From JAFALX01 sp036378495 (GTDB taxonomy: Bacteria; Chloroflexota; Dormibacteria; Aeolococcales; Aeolococcaceae), in the NCBI GenBank assembly GCA_036378495.1, contig DASUWI010000110.1:1-29502 (forward strand): a DNA stretch of 29,502 bases, written 5' to 3'. Below are positions 1-7,716 of the stretch, piece after piece. Every line of letters begins with the position of its first letter. Positions within the stretch are counted from its first letter, which is position 1. The notes below the pieces were generated by a model. The model saw nothing but the letters and a program-made list of their open reading frames with translations, made no database searches and was not told the DNA's origin. Both the position numbers and the translations under genes were made by a program.

Positions 1-547
1 GGAGTCGCGAGGCGCCGCTCAGCGCCGCCAGCTCACCGCCCTGCAGGTCGAGCTTGAGGAAGTAGGGCGGCGGTGCACCGGAGTCCGCTCGCAGATCATC
101 GAGCGTGGTGACGCACACCGTCTCCTCGCCGGTGATCTCACTGTCCGGCGCCGCATCGAGGTGGCGCGCGAGCATGGGAAGGAGCGAGCTGCTCTGACCG
201 TTGCGCGACACGTGCAGCACGCGCTCCCCGGCGCTCTCGGCGACGGCGGTGCGCAGCGCGATCCATCCATTGTCGCGTTGCGCGCGCGCCCAGAGGCCGC
301 GAAACGCCGCAGCTCCGGGCTCGATCGAGATCACCCGCCCCTGGAAGCCACCCCGCCGCAGCGCCTCGGCGTATTGGCCAAGATTGGCCCCGACATCCCA
401 TGCGGTGGCCACGCTCGCGGCTCGAAGCAGGTCGTCGCGATGCTGCGCGAAGCTGCCCGTGTAGGCGCCGATCTCCACACCCACCGCGGCCAGCGTGGAG
501 CGTACGCGCCGCTTGAGGGCCGCCGGCGTGTGATCGCGGAGGGTCAT
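1..547 (-). CDS. FkbM family SAM-dependent methyltransferase (3' part cut by window edge)
   Basis: The frame runs open from an ATG at 547 to the window edge, giving about 182 residues. Seen: a SAM-binding motif I reading WDVGANLGQYAEALR, then VISIEPG at the end of strand 2, an NGW...AVAES segment, and FLKLDLQGGELAAL, the FkbM-type motif IV with acidic residues. FkbM enzymes O-methylate sugars or polyketides; in this exopolysaccharide operon a sugar methyltransferase is the natural inference. The ATG overlaps the TGA of the upstream glycosyltransferase (ATGA, 544-547), so translation is probably coupled. The C-terminus lies beyond base 1. The acceptor is unknown. Confidence 0.85.
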   Translation of the reverse strand, partial: MTLRDHTPAALKRRVRSTLAAVGVEIGAYTGSFAQHRDDLLRAASVATAWDVGANLGQYAEALRRGGFQGRVISIEPGAAAFRGLWARAQRDNGWIALRTAVAESAGERVLHVSRNGQSSSLLPMLARHLDAAPDSEITGEETVCVTTLDDLRADSGAPPPYFLKLDLQGGELAALSGASRL

Positions 548-1776
548 GCCGCCGCCCCCCGCACGTCCTGCACACGTGTGCTGCCCGAGACGCGCCGCAG
601 GATCGACTCGAAGTCGTCGGCACGAGCGCCGACATCGAACTGCGACTCGGCGTAGCGCCTGGCGGCCTCGCCAAGCGTCCGGCGCAGGCGCGGGTTGCCC
701 AGCAGGTCGAGCACCGTGGTGATCACCGCCTGCACGTCACCCGGAGCCAGCACGCGTGCACCGCGACTGTCGCGCAGCGTCGCCGCGGCCGCGTTCTGAG
801 GTGGCAGCACGGCGACGATCGGCCGTTTCGCGCAGAGATACGTCAGCACCTTCGAGGGAACCGAGTACTGTCCTGCGTCCGCCTCCAGAAGTGCCAGCAG
901 GACGTCGGCTGAGCCGAGCACATCGGGCAGCGCGTCGTACGGCTGGTAGTCGAGGAGGACGAGGTTGTCGAGGCGCCTGCTCCGCGTTTGCGCCTCGAGC
1001 CACTGGCGGCCCCGGCCCTCGGACACGACCACCACCCGCGCCGCGGGCAGACCGGAGCGCAGAGCCTCGGCCAGTGCGACGAACACTGACGGGTCGTGCT
1101 TGAGACCGAGCGTGCCGGCGTACAGCACGACCGGACGCCGGGCGAGTCCATGCACACGCGCCCACGCGTTGTCGCGCCGCCGGACAGGGAGCTCCGCGAG
1201 CGGGGCCCAGTTGCGGACGACGGTCGCCCGGTCGGCAACACCCCAACGGCGCAGCGCGGGCATGAAATCCTCTGCGATCGGGACCACGTGCGCCGACTGC
1301 CGCGCCACGAGCCGCTCGACGCGGTCGGCCGCCACACCGAGCGCACGGCCGGCGCCACCCAGCCGCAGCGCAGCAGCCTGTGCGATCGCCGCGCTGTACA
1401 CGTCCTGCTGCCAGAACACCATCGGCACACCGGCGCGGCGGCAGGTCGCCGCAGCGACGGCGTGGGCGATCAGGGGTGTGTTGCAGAACACCACGGCATC
1501 GGGCCGGGCGCGGCGCATGCGACGGCCGAGCGTGCGTCCGTACTCCAGCTCCTGCAGCACGCGTCGCGCGGGCGAGTAGCGCTGGAAGGGCGCCCTCATC
1601 GCGATCGCTCCCACCGTGAACGACGCAGGATCGTCGAAGCTCCGCTGCAGCGCGCCCTTGCCGGTGGCGTACGAGCTGCAGTGCCAGTGCGTCACGTCGT
1701 GACCGCGGCGTGCCAGCTCGCGGCTCAGCTGCACCTGGAAGGGATGCCCCGAGTAGTCATGCACGAGCACGCGCAT
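544..1776 (-). CDS. GT4-type glycosyltransferase (WbuB/WcaI-like)
   Basis: 410 residues with a GT-B layout. The N-terminal Rossmann domain begins MRVLVHDYSGHPFQ and runs to about residue 190, ending with the hinge-like VRNWAP. The C-terminal nucleotide-sugar domain starts near 215 with VVLYAGTLGLKHDPSVFVALAEAL, and the donor-binding loop SVPSKVLTYLCAKRPIVAV is at about 305-323. No signal peptide or membrane segment is visible, so it probably acts at the inner membrane face on a lipid-linked glycan. It lies 27 nt downstream of the epimerase gene and overlaps the FkbM gene by ATGA. Family is confident; donor and acceptor sugars cannot be told. Confidence 0.88.
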   Translation of the reverse strand: MRVLVHDYSGHPFQVQLSRELARRGHDVTHWHCSSYATGKGALQRSFDDPASFTVGAIAMRAPFQRYSPARRVLQELEYGRTLGRRMRRARPDAVVFCNTPLIAHAVAAATCRRAGVPMVFWQQDVYSAAIAQAAALRLGGAGRALGVAADRVERLVARQSAHVVPIAEDFMPALRRWGVADRATVVRNWAPLAELPVRRRDNAWARVHGLARRPVVLYAGTLGLKHDPSVFVALAEALRSGLPAARVVVVSEGRGRQWLEAQTRSRRLDNLVLLDYQPYDALPDVLGSADVLLALLEADAGQYSVPSKVLTYLCAKRPIVAVLPPQNAAAATLRDSRGARVLAPGDVQAVITTVLDLLGNPRLRRTLGEAARRYAESQFDVGARADDFESILRRVSGSTRVQDVRGAAA

Positions 1777-1803
1777 CGCGACGGCTATCTCAGCAGCGCG
1801 GGG

Positions 1804-2844
1804 TCATGCGGTCGGCGAGAGCGCCGCCCCGCGGGCGTCGGGATCGAGACGGCCGGCGCGGATCTGGTCGTAGACCCACGCGAACGTGCGCTCCATCCCC
1901 TGTTGCAGCGACGTCGACGGCGCCCAGCCCAGCACCTCGCGGATGCGGGTGTTGTCGCTGTTGCGCCCGCGAACGCCCTTGGGAGCATCGGGCTGGTAGA
2001 GCCGCTTCAGCTTCACCCCCGCAATGTCCTCCACCATCGTCACCAGGTCGTCGATGGAGATGAGCTCCTCGCTGCCGAGGTTGAGCGGATCCGAGTGGGC
2101 GCTCGAGAAGATGCGCAGCGTCCCCTCTACGCAGTCGTCGATGTAGGTGAAGCTGCGCGTCTGCCGGCCGTCGCCCCAGACCTCGATGGTGGAGCGTCCG
2201 TACAGCTTGGCCTGGGCCACCTTGCGGCAGATGGCGGCGGGTGCCTTCTCCCTGCCGCCGTCCCACGTGCCGTTGGGCCCGTACACGTTGTGGTAGCGCG
2301 CCACCCGGGTGGCGAGGCCGAAGTCCTCGGTGAAATGACGGCACATCCGCTCACTGAACAGCTTCTCCCAGCCGTAGCCGTCCTCGGGCGCCGCCGGGTA
2401 CGCGTCCTCCTCGCACAGCGCGGTCACGTCGGCACGCCGCTGCTTGTCGACGTTGTAGACGCACGCCGACGACGCGAAGAAGTAGCGCTCGACTCCGTGC
2501 TGCACCGCGCCGAGCAGCAGGTTGGTGTTGATCAGCACCGACAGCATGCAGCGCGCCCGGTTGGCCTCGATGAAGCCCATGCCGCCCATGTCGGCGGCGA
2601 GGTCGAACACCCAGCGCGCATCCCGCGTGACCGCGCGGCACACGACCGAGTCGCGCAGGTCCGCCTCCAGGCAGCGCACGCCCGGCGCCCGCTGATACCA
2701 CTGGTCGAGCGTCTTGCCGTCCACCGCGCGGATGTTGGTGAACCCGTCGCGCACGAGGTCCGCGACGAGGTGTCCGCCGATGAAGCCCCCGGCGCCGGTG
2801 ACGACGATGGGATCGTCAGGCGACATCCGGATCTGTCCTGTCAT
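1804..2844 (-). CDS. GDP-mannose 3,5-epimerase-like NAD-dependent epimerase
   Basis: 346 residues from the ATG at 2844, which overlaps the upstream TGA (ATGA); a TTG one codon earlier is less likely. Extended SDR fold: TGAGGFIG at residues 16-23, LAADMGGMGFI, SSACVY, YGWEK and GREKAPAAICRK. These match the plant and bacterial GDP-mannose 3,5-epimerase family closely. The Tyr-xxx-Lys pair (Y157, K161) and the epimerase acid/base candidates Cys128 and Lys200 are present, as is the C-terminal GVRGRNSDNTRIREVLGW. The family makes GDP-L-galactose or GDP-L-gulose from GDP-mannose. The operon setting suggests a donor sugar for exopolysaccharide. The exact product is inferred. Confidence 0.88.
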   Translation of the reverse strand: MTGQIRMSPDDPIVVTGAGGFIGGHLVADLVRDGFTNIRAVDGKTLDQWYQRAPGVRCLEADLRDSVVCRAVTRDARWVFDLAADMGGMGFIEANRARCMLSVLINTNLLLGAVQHGVERYFFASSACVYNVDKQRRADVTALCEEDAYPAAPEDGYGWEKLFSERMCRHFTEDFGLATRVARYHNVYGPNGTWDGGREKAPAAICRKVAQAKLYGRSTIEVWGDGRQTRSFTYIDDCVEGTLRIFSSAHSDPLNLGSEELISIDDLVTMVEDIAGVKLKRLYQPDAPKGVRGRNSDNTRIREVLGWAPSTSLQQGMERTFAWVYDQIRAGRLDPDARGAALSPTA

Positions 2845-4313
2845 CAATAGGCTCCTTCACCGCGGAGCACGCTGACGCATGTCTTCGCGAGCACTGCAAG
2901 GTCAAGTCCCACCGACCAGTTGTCGACGTAGTGGAGGTCGAGGCGGACGCTCTCCTCCCAGGAGAGATCGGCCCGGCCGCTCACCTGCCACAGGCCGGTC
3001 AGCCCCGGTTTCACGACCAGGCGGCGGCGCGCATCCGGCACGTAGCGCTCCACCTCCGACGGCAGCGGCGGGCGCGGACCGACGAGCGACATGTCACCGC
3101 GCAGCACGTTCCAGAGTTGCGGCAGCTCATCGAGCGACCAGCGGCGCAGGAAACCGCCGATGGGCGTGAGGCGCGGGTCACGGCGCAGCTTGAACAGCGG
3201 GCCGTCACGCTCATTGAGCGCGTCGAGCAGCGAGCGCTCGCTCTCGGCGCCGTCGTACATGCTGCGGAACTTGAGAAGCCGGAAGCACCGTCCGTGGAGG
3301 CCGACGCGCTGCTGGCGGTAGAGCGCCGGACCGCGGCTGGTCAGCCTCACCGCCACCGCGATCGCCAGCAGCAGTGGCGACAGCAGCAGCAACCCGAGCG
3401 CCGCCGCGACCTTGTCGATCGCCTCCTTGAGCAGGCGGCGGGGGCCGCTGAACTGCGGCTTCTCCACGCAGAGCAGCGGCAGTCCGGCGATCGGTCGCGT
3501 GGTGATGCGCGGCCCGGCCACATCGGTGATCACCGGCGCCACCACGAGGTCGATGCCGGTGCCCTCGAGCTCCCACGAGAGGCGCCGCAGCTGCCCGTCG
3601 GGCAGCAGGTGTGTGGCCAGCACGGCGATCGTGTCGGCTCCGAGCACGTGGGCCTGCAGCACCGCGTCGTTCAGGTCGGGGCCCGCCCAGCGCACGCCGG
3701 CAGGGAACGAGGGGATCGCCGGCTCGGCCGGCGTGATCCCCGCGATGACGCGAAAGCCGGCGTATGCCGCGCGGTTCATGTGCGCCGCCAGCCGGCACAC
3801 ATCGGCGGTGAGGCCGATCGCCAGCACCCGATGCGCCACCGCGTCGCTGTTCAGCCGGCGGTGCAGTGCGCGGCAGAGCGCATAGCGCGCGATCAGCGAG
3901 ACAGCTGCAGCACCGGGAATGGAGACGACCAGCAGCTCGCGCGAGACCCCGGCGCGCAGCGCGAAGGAGATGATCGCGGACGCGGCGAGCATCCAGACAG
4001 CGCCGTTGATCACCCGGCGGCACTGCTCGGCGCCGTTGACGATGGCGCGCCGCTCGTAGGCCCCGGCGAGCGCCATCACCGTCAGCCAGAGGGGCACCAT
4101 TGCGGCGGCGAAGGCAAGCGGCGGAGTGGCACCGAAGCGGATCGCCAGCGCGATGGCTGCGGCCGCTGTCGCGGCGATGCCGTCGGCGGTGGCGGCGGCA
4201 ACAGTCCAGTGACCGAGATCGACGTCGCGCAGCTGCGTGTCGTGCGCTGCGCGTGCTGTTCCGAAGGCGTCGAGAGTTGTCGCGTTTCGATCGCGAAGCG
4301 TGCTCGCGATCAT
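2844..4313 (-). CDS. Exopolysaccharide polyprenyl-phosphate sugar-1-phosphate transferase (WbaP/WcaJ type)
   Basis: 489 residues, a long-form phosphoglycosyl transferase that loads the first sugar phosphate onto undecaprenyl phosphate. Four hydrophobic segments lie at about 36-59, 66-86, 104-121 and 127-147, followed by a cytosolic Rossmann-like region (160-290) and the catalytic domain from about 297. Seen in the catalytic domain: a re-entrant hydrophobic helix (303-324), LLKFRSM, KLRRDPRLTPIGGFLRR, the catalytic Asp-Glu pair in SLDELPQLWNVL (D395/E396), GDMSLVGPRPPLPSE and KPGLTGLWQVSGR. It is the first gene of the minus-strand EPS operon, divergent from the BY-kinase gene. The sugar transferred cannot be told. 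Confidence 0.93.
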   Translation of the reverse strand: MIASTLRDRNATTLDAFGTARAAHDTQLRDVDLGHWTVAAATADGIAATAAAAIALAIRFGATPPLAFAAAMVPLWLTVMALAGAYERRAIVNGAEQCRRVINGAVWMLAASAIISFALRAGVSRELLVVSIPGAAAVSLIARYALCRALHRRLNSDAVAHRVLAIGLTADVCRLAAHMNRAAYAGFRVIAGITPAEPAIPSFPAGVRWAGPDLNDAVLQAHVLGADTIAVLATHLLPDGQLRRLSWELEGTGIDLVVAPVITDVAGPRITTRPIAGLPLLCVEKPQFSGPRRLLKEAIDKVAAALGLLLLSPLLLAIAVAVRLTSRGPALYRQQRVGLHGRCFRLLKFRSMYDGAESERSLLDALNERDGPLFKLRRDPRLTPIGGFLRRWSLDELPQLWNVLRGDMSLVGPRPPLPSEVERYVPDARRRLVVKPGLTGLWQVSGRADLSWEESVRLDLHYVDNWSVGLDLAVLAKTCVSVLRGEGAY

Positions 4314-4328
4314 CAGCTCGCCGGCCAG

Positions 4329-4338
4329 GGGTGCACCC
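4329..4338. promoter_or_regulatory. Short palindrome in the divergent EPS intergenic region
   Basis: GGGTGCACCC, a perfect 10-nt palindrome, lies in the 98-nt space between the divergent sugar-phosphate transferase and BY-kinase starts. An operator is possible, but such short GC-rich palindromes arise by chance. No convincing -35/-10 pair was found nearby for either gene. Confidence 0.2.
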
Positions 4339-4411
4339 TCAGCCCGCCGTGTGCCGGCAGCGCGGGCTCATGCGGCACTGCAACAAGAGCGCGTGTTGAG
4401 GAACTGGCCCG

Positions 4412-6073
4412 GTGAGCATGCAGCCCGAGATCGTCCGCAGGATCGTTCGCAAGTGGGCCCTTGCAGTTCTGGCGCTGACCGCGCTCGGCGCGCTGGTCGC
4501 GTTCGCCGTGAGCAAGGCGATGACGCCGCTCTACCAGGCGCGCGGTAACGTTTTGGTTGTGGCCGGCGTCGGACAGAGTGGCAGCGCTCCCGCAGATCTC
4601 AACCTGAGCGCTGCCGAAGCGACGACGACCGCCGCGACGCTGATCACCGCGCCGCCACTCCTTCAGAGCGTCATCAACACACTGCATCTCAACGAGCCCC
4701 AAGCCACCCTGGCGGGAAATGTTGCAGCCACGCCGCAGACGAACAGCGAGCTTGTGGATGTCTCTGTGACGGACCCGTCACCTTCACGTGCTGCGCGAAT
4801 CGCCAACGCCATCATGACCGCCTTCGTTGCGCAGATCACGCAACAGAACACGGACCGCATCAACCAGGCGGGCGCCGCGCTGCAGGCGGAAATCACGCAG
4901 GTGCAGGCGCAGCTCAACCAGTCCGAGCAGCAGCTCGCCAACGCCACGCCCGACGAGGCCACCGCGCTGCGCCAGGAGATCGGTGACCAGACCTCGCTGC
5001 TGTCGCAGCTCACGCTCAACTACGGGACGTTCCGCGCCACGCAGCAGCAGAACCTGGAAACGGTGTCAGTGGCAACGCCCGCATCGCAACCCACGGTCCC
5101 GTCGTCGCCGCGCACGATGTTCAACACCGGCGTGGGCGCGCTCGCCGGGCTCCTCGCCGGCGTCACACTGGCCGCGGTGCTCGAGTTCCTCGACCAGGGA
5201 CTGAAGACCGCCGAGGACGTGCGTCAGCGGCTGGGCGTGCCCTGCCTGGGCATCGTGCCGCGCCATCCCGGCGGCGCAACCGGGAAGCCACGCAGCGAGC
5301 GCGACGCGATGGGTGCCGGCGAGGCGTACCGCCGGCTGCGCACCAGCCTGCTGTTTGCCAGCCCCGACGCGACGCTGCGCAGCGTGGTGATCACGTCAGC
5401 CCGGTCGGGTGAGGGCAAGACGGAGACGGCCTCCAACCTCGCTGTCGCGCTGGCCAGCGCCGATCAGCGCATCGTGCTCGTCGACGCCGACATGCGCCGC
5501 CCCGACCTGCATCGCGTGTTCTCCCGGCCGCTGCAGGGGGGCATGAGCGAGCTGATCATGACTGTGGAGCCAGGTGAGAGGCTCTCACTGCGCGGCGCGT
5601 ACCCGACGTCGCAGCCAAACCTCACGCTCATCACGAGCGGCACGATCCCGCCGAACCCGTCGGAGCTGCTGTCCTCGAAGCGAGCCGGGCTGCTCCTGCA
5701 CGCGCTCGAAAACGTGTACGACCTGGTGGTGATCGACACGCCGCCGATCGACGCGGTGCCCGACGCGCTGAGCATCGCCGCGGAGGCCTCGGCAACAGTT
5801 GTGGTGGTCGACGCAGGTCGCACCAATGCGACGCAGGCCGCGGCAACCATCGAGGCGCTGCGCAGCGTGGGGGCGACAGTCGTTGGCGTGGTGCTCAACC
5901 GCGCACGCGAGCCGCGTAAGCCGGACTACTACTATTACTACGCTGAAGCACCTGCCGCGAGCAACGGCCGTCGTGGCGACACACCGGCTGCCGATACGGC
6001 ACCGGTCGCAAGCGCCCCATCCAACGGCAGCGGCTACGAGTCCACATACTCGCTGCCGGGTGGCGCCGGCTGA
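4412..6073 (+). CDS. Wzz-domain/bacterial tyrosine kinase fusion (polysaccharide co-polymerase)
   Basis: 553 residues from a GTG at 4412 with GAGGA nine bases upstream; an ATG two codons later is the alternative. The Wzz part has a membrane segment at about 14-35, a periplasmic region with Gln-rich coiled coil (about 140-200), a Pro-rich TVPSSPR and a second membrane segment near 235-255. The BY-kinase part has Walker A SARSGEGKT (K336), Walker A' VLVDADMRRPD (D358/D360) and Walker B LVVIDTPPID (D442). The C-terminal tail has five consecutive tyrosines (506-510) and more at 542 and 546, the usual autophosphorylation cluster. Kinase and co-polymerase in one chain is common in proteobacteria; Firmicutes usually split them. 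It likely controls chain length and export of the locus polysaccharide. Confidence 0.92.
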   Translation: MSMQPEIVRRIVRKWALAVLALTALGALVAFAVSKAMTPLYQARGNVLVVAGVGQSGSAPADLNLSAAEATTTAATLITAPPLLQSVINTLHLNEPQATLAGNVAATPQTNSELVDVSVTDPSPSRAARIANAIMTAFVAQITQQNTDRINQAGAALQAEITQVQAQLNQSEQQLANATPDEATALRQEIGDQTSLLSQLTLNYGTFRATQQQNLETVSVATPASQPTVPSSPRTMFNTGVGALAGLLAGVTLAAVLEFLDQGLKTAEDVRQRLGVPCLGIVPRHPGGATGKPRSERDAMGAGEAYRRLRTSLLFASPDATLRSVVITSARSGEGKTETASNLAVALASADQRIVLVDADMRRPDLHRVFSRPLQGGMSELIMTVEPGERLSLRGAYPTSQPNLTLITSGTIPPNPSELLSSKRAGLLLHALENVYDLVVIDTPPIDAVPDALSIAAEASATVVVVDAGRTNATQAAATIEALRSVGATVVGVVLNRAREPRKPDYYYYYAEAPAASNGRRGDTPAADTAPVASAPSNGSGYESTYSLPGGAG

Positions 6074-6108
6074 AGCCAAACCGTCACAACTTCGCTCTAG
6101 GAGCAGCT

Positions 6109-6130
6109 CGCACGCCGATGCTAGCGTGCG
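6109..6130 (+). terminator. Hairpin after the BY-kinase gene
   Basis: Inverted repeat CGCACGC / GCGTGCG with an 8-nt loop, 36 nt after the BY-kinase stop and before the next start. There is no T-tract, so it may be a weak terminator, an mRNA-stabilising hairpin or chance. A TAGCGT element at 6122-6127 inside it could be a -10 for the next gene. Confidence 0.25.
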
Positions 6131-6162
6131 CGACGACTTCGCCATCCATCGAGGTGTTACAC

Positions 6163-6708
6163 ATGCGCGCGCGGCGGCTCATCACCTGGAGCGCCCCCCT
6201 GGGCGTTGCAGCGGCGCTCTTTGCGTCGCAGACCATTGCAATGGCGTATCCGGCGCCGGCTGCCAGCGGCAAGGTGACCTCCGGCTGTGCGACGGTCGCG
6301 CAGGGCGCCAGCTGCACCTTCACGTTTCAGTTCTTCGACTCAGGCGGCAACGCGATAAACGGCCTGCTGGCCAGCCTCGGTCTCGACGCCGTGAGCGGAT
6401 GCAGCGTCAGTCCCACCACGGCGACCACCGCCAATAGCGGAACGGTGAGCGGCACGCTCAGCTGCGCGGCGAACTCCGGGACGGGATCCGAGATCGTCAT
6501 CGCGCAGAGTGGCAACGTCTCTGTGCAGGCCGCAGTGCAGATCGTGGCCGCCGGCCAGAACCAGAACGGCACCACACTGCCGTTCACGAGTCCGAATCCC
6601 CCGGGGCCGAATCCCTGGTTGATCGCAGGCCTGTCGCTCGCAGCGATGGCGGTGGCCTCGGGCGGTGTCTACCTGACGCGCAGCCGCCGGAGCCGCAACA
6701 CCGTCTGA
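6163..6708 (+). CDS. Hypothetical secreted protein with C-terminal membrane anchor
   Basis: 181 residues from ATG 6163, preceded by GAGGTG six bases upstream, which decides this start over a longer in-frame one at 6118. Seen: a signal peptide (MRARR followed by a hydrophobic stretch ending near AMAYPAPAAS), a Ser/Thr/Gly-rich beta-type ectodomain with four cysteines in two close pairs, a Pro-rich spacer (PNPPGPNP), a C-terminal membrane helix and a basic tail (RSRRSR). The topology is a surface protein tethered by its C-terminus. I do not recognise a family. Its place just after the BY-kinase suggests, but does not show, a role at the cell surface. Confidence 0.7.
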   Translation: MRARRLITWSAPLGVAAALFASQTIAMAYPAPAASGKVTSGCATVAQGASCTFTFQFFDSGGNAINGLLASLGLDAVSGCSVSPTTATTANSGTVSGTLSCAANSGTGSEIVIAQSGNVSVQAAVQIVAAGQNQNGTTLPFTSPNPPGPNPWLIAGLSLAAMAVASGGVYLTRSRRSRNTV

Positions 6709-6724
6709 CCCTTCCTCATCCGCT

Positions 6725-6749
6725 CTCAGCGCGCACCGCGCGCGCTGAG
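6725..6749. terminator. GC-rich hairpin between convergent genes
   Basis: CTCAGCGCGC and GCGCGCTGAG form a perfect 10-bp stem with a 5-nt loop. It begins 16 nt after the plus-strand gene stop and overlaps the stop codon of the minus-strand dehydratase gene. The position suits a bidirectional terminator. No T-run follows on either strand, so termination would be of the U-less kind or rho-assisted. Confidence 0.45.
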
Positions 6750-7712
6750 GGCGGAGCGCTGCAGCTCCAGGTCCGAGTCCACCATCGCCTCGGCGAGCTC
6801 GCGCAGCGTCATCGTCGGCCGCCAGCCCAGCCGCTCGCGTGCCTTTGATGCATCGCCGATCAGATGATCCACCTCGGCGGGCCGGATGAACCGCGCGTCC
6901 GTCGTCACGTACTCACGCCAATCGAGGCCGAGATGCGAGAACGCGAGGTCGAGGAACTCGCGGACGCTGTGCGCCTCACCGGTGGCGACGACGTAGTCGT
7001 CGGGCTCCGGCTGCTGCAGCATCGCGTGCATCGCTTCGACGTAGTCGCCGGCGAATCCCCAATCGCGCTGGGCATCGAGGTTGCCGAGCTGCAGCGTGCG
7101 CTGCAGCCCGAGCTTGATGCGGGCGGCTGCGGTGGTGATCTTGCGGGTGACGAGCTCCACGCCTCGACGCGGTGACTCGTGGTTGAACAGGATGCCGCTG
7201 CAGGCGAACATCCCGTAGCTCTCCCGATAGTTCACGGTGAAGTGATGGCCATACGTCTTGGCCACGCCATATGGAGAACGTGGGTGGAAGGGCGTGAGCT
7301 CGGTCTGCGGTGTCTCGCGCACCTTGCCGAACATCTCGCTGCTCGACGCCTGGTAGAAGCGGATGCGATCGTTCACCACGCGGATGGCCTCCAGCATGCG
7401 GGTGACGCCGAGACCGGTGATCTCCCCGGTGAGCACCGCCTGCTTGAAGGAGAGGCCGACGAAGCTGATGGCGCCGAGGTTGTACACCTCGGTCGGCTGG
7501 CACATCTCGAGGGCCGCTATCAACGACGACTGGTCGAGCAGGTCGCCCTCGACGAACTCGACGGCGGGACAGAGACCCTGCACAGTGGCCAGCCTCGGAT
7601 TGTTCTGGCCCCGCACAAGACCGAACACCTGGTAACCACGTGCGTGCAGCAGCTGCGCGAGGTAGGTGCCGTCCTGTCCCGTGATACCGCTGATGAGCGC
7701 GATGTCAGCCAT
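6726..7712 (-). CDS. gmd: GDP-mannose 4,6-dehydratase
   Basis: 328 residues from ATG 7712. Extended SDR: GITGQDGTYLAQLL at the NADP site (residues 9-22), NLGAISFVGLSF, QASSSEMFGKVRETPQ and SPYGVAKTYGH, with catalytic Ser125-Glu126, Tyr148 and Lys152. RDWGFAGDYVEAMHAML and the C-terminal RPAEVDHLIGDASKA are also typical. The enzyme makes GDP-4-keto-6-deoxy-mannose, precursor of GDP-fucose, GDP-rhamnose and related sugars. It lies only 4 nt downstream of purH on the same strand, so it is probably co-transcribed with purM-purN-purH although its product serves the nearby polysaccharide locus. No reductase or fucose synthase partner is visible here. Confidence 0.93.
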   Translation of the reverse strand: MADIALISGITGQDGTYLAQLLHARGYQVFGLVRGQNNPRLATVQGLCPAVEFVEGDLLDQSSLIAALEMCQPTEVYNLGAISFVGLSFKQAVLTGEITGLGVTRMLEAIRVVNDRIRFYQASSSEMFGKVRETPQTELTPFHPRSPYGVAKTYGHHFTVNYRESYGMFACSGILFNHESPRRGVELVTRKITTAAARIKLGLQRTLQLGNLDAQRDWGFAGDYVEAMHAMLQQPEPDDYVVATGEAHSVREFLDLAFSHLGLDWREYVTTDARFIRPAEVDHLIGDASKARERLGWRPTMTLRELAEAMVDSDLELQRSALSARGAR

Positions 7713-7716
7713 GAGC

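Noticed and set aside
1096..2850. 584-codon plus-strand frame opposite the epimerase and glycosyltransferase
   Set aside because: It spans two real genes on the other strand and has no recognisable domain; long antisense frames are expected at this GC content.
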